A stretch of DNA of 64,000 nt. Origin: Sporosarcina sp. Marseille-Q4943. Its GTDB lineage: Bacteria > Bacillota > Bacilli > Bacillales_A > Planococcaceae. Positions 57,246 through 64,000 of the stretch are shown here, piece by piece. The position numbers and the translations under genes were made by a program. The notes beneath the pieces were generated by a model that worked only from the letters and a program-made list of their open reading frames with translations, did not search any database and was not told the origin of the DNA. The stretch is from the NCBI RefSeq assembly GCF_943736995.1, contig NZ_CALSFT010000002.1:1488001-1552000 (forward strand), in the 5' to 3' direction. Within the stretch, counting starts at the first letter, position 1, and each line of letters begins with the position of its first letter.

Positions 57246-57330
57246 TTCATTTAGATTGAATGAACTTCCTAATTTTGATAATGTTTATAGTGTAGGATAA
57301 ATTATGTATCAATCGAGGAGGAATGGACAA

Positions 57331-57933
57331 ATGGCTTACAAATTACCAGAACTACCATACGCATACGATGCGCTGGAGCCTCACATCGACAAAGAAACGA
57401 TGAACATCCATCACACGAAACATCACAATACGTATGTGACGAACGTGAATAATGCATTGGAAGGACATGACGACTTGGCTTCCAAGTCCGTCGAAGAGCT
57501 CATTTCCAATTTGGATGCTGTTCCTGAAAACATCCGTACGGCTGTCCGCAATAATGGAGGCGGCCATGCGAACCATACGTTCTTCTGGAAAATCCTTTCA
57601 CCATCTGGTGGTGGAAATCCAACTGGAGCACTCGCTGAAGCAATCGACAACAAGTTCGGCAGCTTTGAAGCATTCAAAGAGGAATTTGCAAAAGCGGCTG
57701 CAACTCGCTTCGGTTCAGGATGGGCTTGGCTCGTATCAAATAACGGCGAGCTAGAGATCATGTCAACGCCTAACCAAGATTCCCCATTGATGGAAGGTAA
57801 GACTCCAATTCTAGGGCTGGACGTTTGGGAGCATGCATACTACCTAAACTACCAAAACAGACGCCCTGATTACGTTTCTGCATTCTGGAACGTAGTGAAC
57901 TGGGACGAAGTCGCTAAAAACTTCGGTAAATAA
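57331..57933 (+). CDS. sodA: Superoxide dismutase (Mn/Fe type)
   Basis: The 200-aa cytoplasmic enzyme detoxifies superoxide. Metal ligands are H27 in MNIHHTKHH, the second histidine in [12 protein letters not shown], and Asp and His in [12 protein letters not shown]. The residues around the site (GGGHANH, and [19 protein letters not shown]) are those of Mn-type SodA of Bacilli. ATG 57331 follows GAGGAGGAATGG; the in-frame ATG at 57304 lies before that site. A weak promoter TTGATA-N17-TAAATT may lie at 57275-57303. Confidence 0.96.
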   Translation: MAYKLPELPYAYDALEPHIDKETMNIHHTKHHNTYVTNVNNALEGHDDLASKSVEELISNLDAVPENIRTAVRNNGGGHANHTFFWKILSPSGGGNPTGALAEAIDNKFGSFEAFKEEFAKAAATRFGSGWAWLVSNNGELEIMSTPNQDSPLMEGKTPILGLDVWEHAYYLNYQNRRPDYVSAFWNVVNWDEVAKNFGK

Positions 57934-57952
57934 TCCATTTTCATGCAACCAG

Positions 57953-57981
57953 GCATAGATCCTGTTCGTCAGGATATATGC
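57953..57981 (+). repeat. Hairpin repeat, left copy
   Basis: The sequence GCATAGATCCTGTTC and its complement-rich right arm fold on a TTCG-containing loop. It is identical to the right copy (58371-58399) except for one base (G for T at 57958). It follows sodA by 20 bp but has no T-tract. Confidence 0.85.
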
Positions 57982-57984
57982 TTC

Positions 57985-58029
57985 AGAGTGTAGACAAAGT
58001 CGTTTTTGGACTTTGTCTACACTCTTTTT
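57985..58029 (+). terminator. Strong terminator downstream of sodA
   Basis: AGAGTGTAGACAAAGTC pairs perfectly with GACTTTGTCTACACTCT around a 7-nt loop, then TTTT. Confidence 0.92.
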
Positions 58030-58088
58030 AAGGCAAGTAGCAATGGGCAGGAATTTCCTCAGCCGGATTGAAAACGCTTGCCAAGGAA

Positions 58089-58145
58089 GGCAACCTAAGA
58101 GCGCCACGTCCTGTGGCGACGGTTGCATGACTCGCATCCTGCGAG
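58089..58145 (+). repeat. Structured module, copy A
   Basis: The nested stem GCAACC/GGTTGC encloses CGCCAC-GTCCT-GTGGCG. A second hairpin CTCGCA-TCC-TGCGAG follows. The CTAAG, GTCCT and GCATGAC segments are shared with copy B. Confidence 0.75.
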
Positions 58146-58212
58146 CCCGCGCGAAGTCGAGTGAAGATGCGAATAGAACTAAAGTTCATGAGCGGACGAG
58201 CGAATTATAGAA

Positions 58213-58332
58213 GGCATCCTAAGGGCGCCGCGTCCTATATGTGCCTTAATTTCTGCTAAGTGCGCAGAAATACGGCAAATCGAACCCTTCGCTGTTCGAT
58301 TGGCAACGGATGCATGACCTACTTCCTGTAGG
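58213..58332 (+). repeat. Structured module, copy B (interrupted)
   Basis: It has the same order as copy A, with the outer stem changed in step to GCATCC/GGATGC and the second hairpin to CCTAC-TTCCT-GTAGG. The right arm of its inner stem is replaced by about 65 bp carrying two further hairpins (58249-58271 and 58279-58300). Confidence 0.72.
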
Positions 58333-58370
58333 CCCCAACAACGGATGCGGGCGTTTGTCAACAGGCTGAA

Positions 58371-58410
58371 GCATATATCCTGTTCGTCAGGATATATGCT
58401 TTTTTATTTT
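58371..58410 (+). terminator. Hairpin repeat, right copy, with T-tract
   Basis: A 12-bp stem GCATATATCCTG / CAGGATATATGC with a TTCGT loop, followed by TTTTTTATTTT. It is a near duplicate of 57953-57981 and ends just before the pbpA promoter. Confidence 0.88.
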
Positions 58411-58414
58411 AGAA

Positions 58415-58423
58415 TGCTATAAT
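58415..58423 (+). promoter_or_regulatory. Extended -10 promoter of pbpA
   Basis: TGCTATAAT, 34 bp before the ATG. A -35 would fall inside the preceding hairpin and is not recognisable. Confidence 0.5.
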
Positions 58424-58456
58424 TCAAATTGGACTAATTAAGTAAGGGGACTACAT

Positions 58457-60649
58457 ATGAAAAAGCCGATGCGCAAAGTTGATCAAGCGAAAATCCGACA
58501 ACGGAAACATATTGCATTCAGGATGAACCTTTTATTCTTCTCCATCTTCATCCTGTTTTCCTTGCTCATTTTCAGACTTGGATACTTGCAGATCGTCAAA
58601 GGTGAAGATTATACAAGATTATTGGAAAGAACCGAGGAGATCGCGGTTAACACTAGCGTTCCGCGGGGGAGAATCTATGACCGCACTGGAAAGGTACTCG
58701 TAGATAATAAACCAATGAATGCTATCACGTATACGAAAACAACTTCAACCACTTCGAAGGAAATGCTGGAAATCGCTGAAGCCCTATCGGAATTGATTCA
58801 TCAGGATACGAAAAGAGTCACGATCGGCGATAAGCGCGATTTTTGGATTTTATTGAATCCAGATGAAGCGGCTGCCAAAGTGAGCGATAAAGAGTTGAAG
58901 GAAATCGGCAAAGACGGCACCGTTTCCAAACATGACATTCAACGTGAAGTGACCAGATTGACGCGTGAAAGGATTACCGATGAGGAACTGAACTCATTCA
59001 CGGACCATGAGCTTGAAGTGTTGGCCATTTATCGGGAAATGATGTCTGGATATGCCTACTCTCCCCAGATCATTAAGAGCGGAAATGTTACGGAGGAGGA
59101 ATTCGCTGCCGTATCGGAGCGGTTGAGTGAATTTGAAGGAGTCGATACGACAACAGATTGGGATCGTGTGAAATTCTCGGACAGTACAATTCTGGGTACG
59201 ATGACGAGCCAAATTGAAGGAATTCCTCGAAGTCATCTTGATTATTATTTGGCAAGGAATTATTCACGCAATGATCGTATTGGACGAAGCTATTTCGAAC
59301 AATATTATGAAGAGTTATTGAAAGGCCAGAAAACGATCGTTAAAAACGTGAAAGATCGTACGGGCCGCGTCATCGAAACGAAAACAGTCAGGGAAGGGGA
59401 GCCTGGCAAGGATCTCGTTTTATCGATGGATAGTGAATTGCAGGAATCATTGGAGGAGCTACTTGCAGAGAAATTGCTCGAGATGAAGAAAGACCCAAGA
59501 TCCGGATTGTTGGACAGGGCATTCCTCGTCATGATGGATCCAAATAACGGCGAATTGCTTGCCCTCGTTGGTAAACGATTAGCAAAAGATGAGGATTCGG
59601 GAAGATGGGAAGTGCGGGATTACGCCTATGGTACATTTACTTCCGCCTATGAAGCCGGTTCCACTGTCAAAGTGGCGACAGTTTTGGCAGGCTATAGTGA
59701 AGGCGTCTTATCAGTCGGGGACAAGAAAATCGACGAACCGATCTACATTGGCGGAACGAATCCTAAGCGGTCACTCTTCAACCAGGGCGGACGAGTGATC
59801 GTCAATGACATACAAGCGCTTGGCAGGTCTTCCAACGTTTATATGTTTAAGATTGCCATGTCACTCGGTAACGCTGTGTATAGACCACATAAGGCTCTTC
59901 CGATTGACATCGCTGGCTTCGATAGATTGCGAAACGCATACGCATCATTCGGTTTAGGGGTGAAGACAGGAATCGATTTGCCTGGTGAGTATTCAGGAGT
60001 CACAGGAACGGAAACGATTTCAGGTAAGTTGCTGGACTTTGCGATTGGACAATTCGACACGTATACTCCATTGCAACTCGCTCAATATGTATCGACAGTA
60101 GCGAACGGGGGATACAGGGTCGCCCCAAAAGTGTTGAAAGAGATTAGGGAACCGTCCAAGGACGGTGAAACGCTTGGTGCAATGTTGCAGGAAACGGAAG
60201 TGAAAGTCCTCAATCGCATCAACAATACTCAAAAAGAGATTGAGCAAGTTAAAAAAGGAATGCAATACACGTATTACGGACCGAATGGGACCGCACCAAA
60301 CCTATTCAATGGAGCTTCCTATACGGCTGCGGGGAAAACCGGTACTGCTCAATCGTCCTATTACGGGGACGACAGAAGCAAATATGGGATGGCTTCTGTC
60401 AACTTGACGCATGTCGGCTTTGCTCCTGCTGAGAACCCTGAAGTAGCTTTCGCGGTTGTCATTCCATACGCTTCGACAGATCGAGGAAATTACCGTACTC
60501 AAGGCAGGGCAATGAGCGAAATCGTCAGGACTTCTTTGGATATCTATTTTGATCTGAAGGAGGAGCGGGCACAAATTAACGTTCCTGAAACGACGAATCC
60601 AAAAATAGATCGCCGGTTTGAAAAAGACAAAGAAGAGGACGAGGAATGA
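58457..60649 (+). CDS. pbpA: Penicillin-binding protein 2 (class B transpeptidase, PbpA-like)
   Basis: The 730-aa class B PBP crosslinks peptidoglycan, probably in the elongation machinery as for B. subtilis PbpA, which is found near sodA too. One N-terminal transmembrane anchor (about 22-45) precedes the pedestal with PRGRIYDRTGKVL. The transpeptidase has S402-T-V-K405, S458-S-N460 and K627-T-G629. A Lys/Glu-rich tail ends it. A signature acidic insertion (residues ~110-240) is present. The ATG follows AAGGGG. Confidence 0.93.
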   Translation: MKKPMRKVDQAKIRQRKHIAFRMNLLFFSIFILFSLLIFRLGYLQIVKGEDYTRLLERTEEIAVNTSVPRGRIYDRTGKVLVDNKPMNAITYTKTTSTTSKEMLEIAEALSELIHQDTKRVTIGDKRDFWILLNPDEAAAKVSDKELKEIGKDGTVSKHDIQREVTRLTRERITDEELNSFTDHELEVLAIYREMMSGYAYSPQIIKSGNVTEEEFAAVSERLSEFEGVDTTTDWDRVKFSDSTILGTMTSQIEGIPRSHLDYYLARNYSRNDRIGRSYFEQYYEELLKGQKTIVKNVKDRTGRVIETKTVREGEPGKDLVLSMDSELQESLEELLAEKLLEMKKDPRSGLLDRAFLVMMDPNNGELLALVGKRLAKDEDSGRWEVRDYAYGTFTSAYEAGSTVKVATVLAGYSEGVLSVGDKKIDEPIYIGGTNPKRSLFNQGGRVIVNDIQALGRSSNVYMFKIAMSLGNAVYRPHKALPIDIAGFDRLRNAYASFGLGVKTGIDLPGEYSGVTGTETISGKLLDFAIGQFDTYTPLQLAQYVSTVANGGYRVAPKVLKEIREPSKDGETLGAMLQETEVKVLNRINNTQKEIEQVKKGMQYTYYGPNGTAPNLFNGASYTAAGKTGTAQSSYYGDDRSKYGMASVNLTHVGFAPAENPEVAFAVVIPYASTDRGNYRTQGRAMSEIVRTSLDIYFDLKEERAQINVPETTNPKIDRRFEKDKEEDEE

Positions 60650-60650
60650 G

Positions 60651-60694
60651 AAAAGCTGCCACGACGCTGAAATGAGCGAAGGGCAGCTATTTTC
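60651..60694. terminator. Terminator between pbpA and the convergent minus-strand gene
   Basis: AAAAGCTGCC with inner CGCT pairs with AGCG and GGGCAGCTATTTT. It serves pbpA and perhaps the gene at 60695-61180. Confidence 0.75.
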
Positions 60695-61180
60695 TTATCT
60701 GTTTTTCGAATTTGTAATAATTCGCGCGATTGTGTCGAGGTCCATTGTCGTGTCTACTTCGTGCACGCCGATTTGAATACGTCCCGCTAATCCTTTGTCC
60801 ATCAAGTATTGCTCCAGCTCCTTCGCGTTACCGATTATCCCGGCCCGCTCAAGTTTGTCAGCAACGGTTGACGAAGTCGAACCGGCTTCGATTGTCAGGA
60901 TTACTTTGGTGACAGATTTTGATGTTGGCACGCTTTCTGGTTTCGATTCCGTCGCATCATCACTAGAATCTTGTCCGTCAGTTTTCTGCGTCTTTGGAGC
61001 GGATAGAGTTTGTGCGACAGCCAATTCTTTCTTCACTTTATCCAATTCGTTTTGGAGCTCGTCCAACTGGGATTTATACTGTCGGGCATTTGTCTGCTCC
61101 TCGTCGTTGTGCGTAAAATAAAGGATTCCGCCAGCTAGGATGCAACCTATTCCGACTCCCCTTAATATATCTTTTATCAT
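60695..61180 (-). CDS. Membrane protein with an MltG/YceG-like LysM subdomain only
   Basis: The 161-aa protein has an N-terminal transmembrane segment (GVGIGCILAGGILYFTH), a coiled coil (QLDELQNELDKVKKELAVAQ) and a Ser/Thr/Pro-rich linker. The C-terminal domain reads like the N-terminal part of MltG: VILTIEAGSTSSTVADKLERAG, then LAGRIQIGVHEVDTTMDLDTIA. The catalytic part of the endolytic transglycosylase is missing, so it should be non-enzymatic. It overlaps the next minus gene by 4 bp, indicating an operon. Function unknown; a peptidoglycan-related role is inference. Confidence 0.72.
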   Translation of the reverse strand: MIKDILRGVGIGCILAGGILYFTHNDEEQTNARQYKSQLDELQNELDKVKKELAVAQTLSAPKTQKTDGQDSSDDATESKPESVPTSKSVTKVILTIEAGSTSSTVADKLERAGIIGNAKELEQYLMDKGLAGRIQIGVHEVDTTMDLDTIARIITNSKNR

Positions 61181-61533
61181 AAGGAGACACCCCGAGAGTT
61201 CAACACGTCAATGACTTCCTCATTAGACAAGGACGAGCGTTTTGCTATTTCAGGAATTGAATAACCTTGTGACTTCAAGGACAGGATCTGATTAATGATG
61301 ATTTCGTGGACCGGTTTTGCCTTTCGCTGCTGTCCATGAGCGACACGTCCAACTCCGATCATCAATTCCTCTTCAACGGCTTTCATGCGCTTTTTCAATT
61401 GGTTCGTCTCCTGATGGAGGCTGATCGAAATGTTTTCAATCTCCTCTTCATTTTTACGGGTGGATTTTCCGACGAAGAATGAAAGGATGATGCATAAAAG
61501 ACCAATACATAGTAAAATCAATTCAATATCCAC
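61177..61533 (-). CDS. Membrane-anchored coiled-coil protein with C-terminal HTH-like segment
   Basis: The 118-aa protein has an N-terminal helix (ELILLCIGLLCIILSFFVG) and a coiled coil (NISISLHQETNQLKKRMKAV). The C-terminal INQILSLKSQGYSIPEIAKR plus LSNEEVIDVLNSRG resembles a Trp-repressor/resolvase-like helix-turn-helix. I do not recognise a named family. The GTG start at 61533 has GGAGGTTG upstream. It is cotranscribed with the MltG-like gene. A DNA-binding membrane protein is possible but unproven. Confidence 0.68.
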   Translation of the reverse strand: MDIELILLCIGLLCIILSFFVGKSTRKNEEEIENISISLHQETNQLKKRMKAVEEELMIGVGRVAHGQQRKAKPVHEIIINQILSLKSQGYSIPEIAKRSSLSNEEVIDVLNSRGVSL

Positions 61534-61614
61534 TATTGAACAACCTCCGGGAATAAATTACTTTGTTCCCATAATATCATATGCATCTTCTGAATGTAAT
61601 TTGAAACTTTCTGC

Positions 61615-61642
61615 TTTACATACCGGTGTGATATGATACAAT
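61615..61642 (+). promoter_or_regulatory. Putative rpmG promoter
   Basis: TTTACA, a 16-bp spacer and TACAAT (61637-61642), about 62 bp before the ATG. Confidence 0.5.
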
Positions 61643-61704
61643 TGAAAAGTCGTATAAATCATGCTCATATTAATTTATATTGCCAATGAGTGGGAGGGAC
61701 AACA

Positions 61705-61854
61705 ATGCGCGTAAATATTACACTTGCTTGCACAGAATGTGGAGAGCGTAATTATATTACAAAGAAAAACAAGCGTAACAATCCGGAACGTCTTGAAATG
61801 AAAAAATATTGCTCACGTGAAAAGAAACAAACTTTGCACCGTGAAACGAAATAA
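61705..61854 (+). CDS. rpmG: 50S ribosomal protein L33
   Basis: The 49-aa protein begins [20 protein letters not shown] and ends [11 protein letters not shown]. The first zinc-ribbon half has CTEC, but the second half has only a single cysteine (KKYCSRE), so this is the partial zinc (C-minus-like) variant as in many Bacilli. GGGAGG precedes the ATG. The position near the 5-formyl-THF cyclo-ligase matches B. subtilis rpmGA. Confidence 0.95.
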   Translation: MRVNITLACTECGERNYITKKNKRNNPERLEMKKYCSREKKQTLHRETK

Positions 61855-61863
61855 TCGCTCATG

Positions 61864-61893
61864 CCAAAACTCTTCGCGGGTTTTGGTTTTTTA
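61864..61893 (+). terminator. Terminator after rpmG
   Basis: CCAAAAC-N9-GTTTTGG followed by TTTTTTATTT. Confidence 0.82.
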
Positions 61894-61916
61894 TTTCAGA
61901 ATGGGGGAATACTTGT

Positions 61917-62498
61917 ATGAGTAAATTATCAAAACGAAAACAGATGATAACGATCATGAAAGATATGAATCATTCTGAACATGCAAGTAAATCGACTAGG
62001 ATTTTGGAACGACTTTATACATGTGATGAATATGCCTCGGCTCAGACGATCGGGGTTACTGTATCACGTTTTCCTGAAGTGGATACTTATCAATTGATTG
62101 AATCTGCATGGCGATCAGGGAAGCGGGTGGCCGTGCCGAAATGCATCCCAGGTACGAGGCAGATGGACTTCAGACTCATTACTTCTCTTGAGGACCTTGA
62201 AACGGTTTATATGGATTTAAAGGAACCGATTGTCGGCCGAACGACTTCAATTGATAAAGGACAGATTGACCTTCAAATCGTTCCAGGCGTCATATTTTCG
62301 AATGAAGGGTACAGGATCGGTTTTGGAGGTGGGTACTACGACCGCTATTTGACTGACTATAATGGCGACCGTGTGTCCTTGGCGTTTGACAACCAGATTT
62401 CTCAAGAAGTGCCCATTGAAAAACATGATATTCCAGTGAATAAGATTATTACTGAATTTCGAGTGATACAATGCCGGATATTACGTGATGCGAAATGA
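61917..62498 (+). CDS. yqgN: 5-formyltetrahydrofolate cyclo-ligase
   Basis: The 193-aa enzyme uses ATP to convert 5-formyl-THF to 5,10-methenyl-THF. The N-terminal helix (KLSKRKQMITIMKDMN), the central VDTYQLIESAWRSGKRVAVP and the active-site loop GFGGGYYDRYL are typical. GGGGGA lies before the ATG. It overlaps yqgQ by 4 bp, the same pair as yqgN/yqgQ in B. subtilis, where a rhomboid gene lies between them. Confidence 0.94.
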   Translation: MSKLSKRKQMITIMKDMNHSEHASKSTRILERLYTCDEYASAQTIGVTVSRFPEVDTYQLIESAWRSGKRVAVPKCIPGTRQMDFRLITSLEDLETVYMDLKEPIVGRTTSIDKGQIDLQIVPGVIFSNEGYRIGFGGGYYDRYLTDYNGDRVSLAFDNQISQEVPIEKHDIPVNKIITEFRVIQCRILRDAK

Positions 62499-62689
62499 CT
62501 GATTTCTTCGATGTTCTGCAACTTCTTAAACGTTTCGGCATTTTTATATATACAGGGGAACAAAAAACAGATATCGAAATGATGATGTCTGAAGTGAAAG
62601 AGCTTTACGATAATGGCTTGATTATGAAAGAGGATTACATGCCAGCACTGTTAATATTGAAAAAGGAATTGAGGAAGAGGTCCGAATAA
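62495..62689 (+). CDS. yqgQ: YqgQ family protein (DUF910)
   Basis: A 64-aa helical protein (FFDVLQLLKRFGIFIYTG, then MMMSEVKELYDNGLIMKEDY) matching the YqgQ fold, a three-helix bundle proposed to bind nucleic acid. It is normally followed by glcK in B. subtilis; here glcK is absent and an LTA synthase follows. The ATG overlaps the previous stop by 4 bp. Confidence 0.9.
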   Translation: MTDFFDVLQLLKRFGIFIYTGEQKTDIEMMMSEVKELYDNGLIMKEDYMPALLILKKELRKRSE

Positions 62690-62732
62690 AACCCATCCCA
62701 GAACAATTCCCTTCCGATTTTTTAGTTAAAAA

Positions 62733-62758
62733 TGAAACTTTTTTATGTCTCGTTCGTC
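62733..62758 (+). promoter_or_regulatory. ECF-sigma-type promoter of the LTA synthase gene
   Basis: TGAAAC (62733-62738), a T-rich 16-bp spacer and CGTC (62755-62758). This matches the sigma-M/sigma-X class of B. subtilis; envelope-stress induction of teichoic acid synthesis would fit. Confidence 0.72.
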
Positions 62759-62833
62759 TATTATATGTAGTGCATGTACAAATGATAGGGTAAACTTATA
62801 AATAGAGGCTTCAACATGAAAGGAAGATTAAGA

Positions 62834-64000
62834 ATGAAAAGAGTAACTTGGCCCAAGCATTCCGTACTCGTCATTGCAATTATTGCAACATGGCTAACAA
62901 CGTATGTGGGCTATATCACTAGCTTTAATATGAAGATCGATAATGTGATGCAGGAATTCATTCTGTTCATGAACCCACTCAGTTTTCTATTATTCATATA
63001 CGGTTTGGCCTTATTCATGAAGAGTGCAAAACGGCGCAACATCTATATATTTTCAATCAGTTTGATAACGTCAATTATCATGTTCAGTAACGCAGTATTT
63101 TATCGATTTTTTAATGATTTCATCACTTTGCCGGTATTATTCCAGACGAGCAATTTCGGCGATTTATCGTCTTCCATCGGAGCGAACGTGCATCCGTGGG
63201 ACATATTCTTTTTCACTGATGTAATCATTATTGCATTGGCTATGAAATTCATCCCTGCATCTGAAAGTGCCCTTAGCCATAGAAGCATTGGACGCAAGCT
63301 CTATTTCGTAGTGGCTGCAACGGTGCTCATGGTCAACTTGGGATTAGCGGAAGCTCAAAGGCCGCAGTTGTTGACCCGTAGCTTCGACAGAGAATTGCTC
63401 GTTAAAAATATTGGGACATACAATTATCACATTTATGACATGTTCATCCAATCGAAAACACATGCACAACGTGCGCTAGCCGATGGCAGTGAACTGACTG
63501 AGGTGGCAAACTATATTAACGCAAATTATGCAGAACCCGATCCTAAAATGTTCGGTGTTGCCGAAGGACGCAATGTGATTTTTGTTTCACTGGAATCTCT
63601 GCAAAACTTCGTCATCAACAATGAGATGAATGGATTTGAAATTACGCCATTCCTTAACGAACTGACGAAGGACCCGGACACGTTCTATTTCAACAATTTC
63701 TATCATCAAACGGGGTTAGGGAAAACTTCCGACTCGGAGTTTATTGTTGAAAACTCGTTATATGGCCGTAATGGAGGTGCTGTCTTTTTCACGAACAGCG
63801 GGAATACGTTCAACTCCATGTCCGAAAGACTAGGTGAAAATGGTTACTTTACGAGTGTCATGCATGCTAATAACCGGAGTTTCTGGAACCGGGACATCAT
63901 GTACCAAGCATTAGGCATCCAAAAATTTTATGATGTCGAAAGCTATGAGATCGGAGAAGGGCAAGCGGTCAATTGGGGAATGAAAGATATTCCGTTTTTT
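62834..64000 (+). CDS. ltaS: Lipoteichoic acid synthase (YqgS/LtaS family), truncated by window edge
   Basis: The first 389 codons are present; the frame runs off the end. Five N-terminal helices (about 10-30, 38-63, 70-90, 122-142 and 155-173) precede an extracellular sulfatase-fold domain. The metal glutamate is E254 in VSLESLQ and the catalytic threonine is T298 in GKTSDSEF, positions nearly identical to S. aureus LtaS (E255, T300). It polymerises glycerol phosphate onto glycolipid. ATG 62834 is served by AAAGGAAGA; ATG 62816 precedes that site. It lies downstream of an ECF-type promoter. Confidence 0.94.
   Translation, partial: MKRVTWPKHSVLVIAIIATWLTTYVGYITSFNMKIDNVMQEFILFMNPLSFLLFIYGLALFMKSAKRRNIYIFSISLITSIIMFSNAVFYRFFNDFITLPVLFQTSNFGDLSSSIGANVHPWDIFFFTDVIIIALAMKFIPASESALSHRSIGRKLYFVVAATVLMVNLGLAEAQRPQLLTRSFDRELLVKNIGTYNYHIYDMFIQSKTHAQRALADGSELTEVANYINANYAEPDPKMFGVAEGRNVIFVSLESLQNFVINNEMNGFEITPFLNELTKDPDTFYFNNFYHQTGLGKTSDSEFIVENSLYGRNGGAVFFTNSGNTFNSMSERLGENGYFTSVMHANNRSFWNRDIMYQALGIQKFYDVESYEIGEGQAVNWGMKDIPFF

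Larger units (their letters stand above)
57953..58410 (+). repeat. Non-coding array of stem-loops between sodA and pbpA
   Basis: This gene-free stretch is a chain of at least eight stem-loops. In order: a 29-nt hairpin (57953-57981); a strong terminator (57985-58029); GGCAAG/CTTGCC (58032-58082); module A (58089-58145); GAACT/AGTTC (58176-58187); module B (58213-58332) with inner ATTTCTGC/GCAGAAAT and ATCGAAC/GTTCGAT; and a second copy of the first hairpin (58371-58399) with a T-tract. No convincing gene is present. It may be an inserted or expanded repeat element or a structured RNA. Confidence 0.8.

Noticed and set aside
58013..58210. Short open frame (plus) and 57844-58137 (minus) inside the stem-loop array
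   Set aside because: They run through hairpins and a terminator, have no ribosome site at a sensible distance, and the encoded sequence has no protein-like composition.
57953..58410. CRISPR array
   Set aside because: Repeats are not uniform in length or spacing, spacers are not unique, and there are no cas genes.
61705..61854. rpmG as a full four-cysteine (C-plus) L33
   Set aside because: The second CxxC is not complete; only one cysteine (KKYC) is present in the second half.

Overview
The window is chromosomal core sequence of a spore-forming member of the Bacilli. Gene order follows the Bacillus subtilis yqeG-to-yqgS region: the comE locus, gpr-spoIIP-lepA-hemW, hrcA-grpE-dnaK-dnaJ, yqeZ-floA-yqfC-yqfD-phoH, era-recO, dnaG-sigA, ispH, cshB-nfo, zur, ispG, sodA, pbpA and a yqgS-type LTA synthase. 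Several traits fit a Planococcaceae/Sporosarcina-like organism better than Bacillus proper: a single-chain glycyl-tRNA synthetase, deoC between mtaB and rpsU, an acyl-CoA dehydrogenase between sigA and the cytochrome c gene, and no yqxA after spoIIP. The genus is inference. Spore genes (gpr, spoIIP, yqfC, yqfD) show that the organism can sporulate. No prophage, transposase, CRISPR array, tRNA or rRNA was seen.

Layout. 1-4.9 kb: yqeG (partial)-yqeH-aroE-yhbY-nadD-yqeK-rsfS-yqeM, a tightly overlapping operon of ribosome assembly, NAD synthesis and nucleotide turnover. 4.9-8.5 kb: comEA-comEB-comEC DNA uptake. 8.5-12.2 kb: yqzM, holA, rpsT, gpr, spoIIP. 12.4-23.5 kb: lepA, hemW, the CIRCE-controlled hrcA heat-shock operon, then prmA-rsmE-mtaB. 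23.6-29.0 kb: deoC, rpsU, a sigma-W-type operon nfeD-floA-yqfB, then yqfC-yqfD. 29.0-35.2 kb: phoH, pgpH, ybeY, dgkA, cdd, era, recO. 35.2-41.6 kb: T-box-controlled glyQS (minus), ccpN-ppsR, dnaG-rpoD. 41.7-46.9 kb: a small membrane protein, acyl-CoA dehydrogenase, cytochrome c, trmK-nif3, ispH (minus). 47-54.9 kb: yqfQ (minus), cshB-nfo, znuC-znuB-zur with a Zur-box-like site, yqfW, ispG, a LysM-like protein and a DUF1189 protein (all minus). 55-64 kb: an NptA-type phosphate transporter behind PhoP-box-like repeats, DUF456, sodA, a 460-bp non-coding array of stem-loops, pbpA, two small minus-strand membrane proteins, rpmG, a 5-formyl-THF cyclo-ligase, yqgQ, and a truncated ltaS behind an ECF-sigma-type promoter.

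Most of the window is ordinary conserved core. The most unusual part is the non-coding stretch between sodA and pbpA (57953-58410). It is a chain of at least eight stem-loops bracketed by two nearly identical 29-nt hairpins. Inside are two copies of a structured module whose stems differ by compensatory base changes, which is a sign of selected secondary structure. Other points of note are regulatory: envelope-stress promoters (TGAAAC with CGTA or CGTC) before nfeD-floA and ltaS, a cre-like site over the acyl-CoA dehydrogenase start, a perfect palindrome inside the cshB promoter, PhoP-like boxes on both strands before the phosphate transporter, and a ribosome binding site of yqfC buried in a terminator stem.
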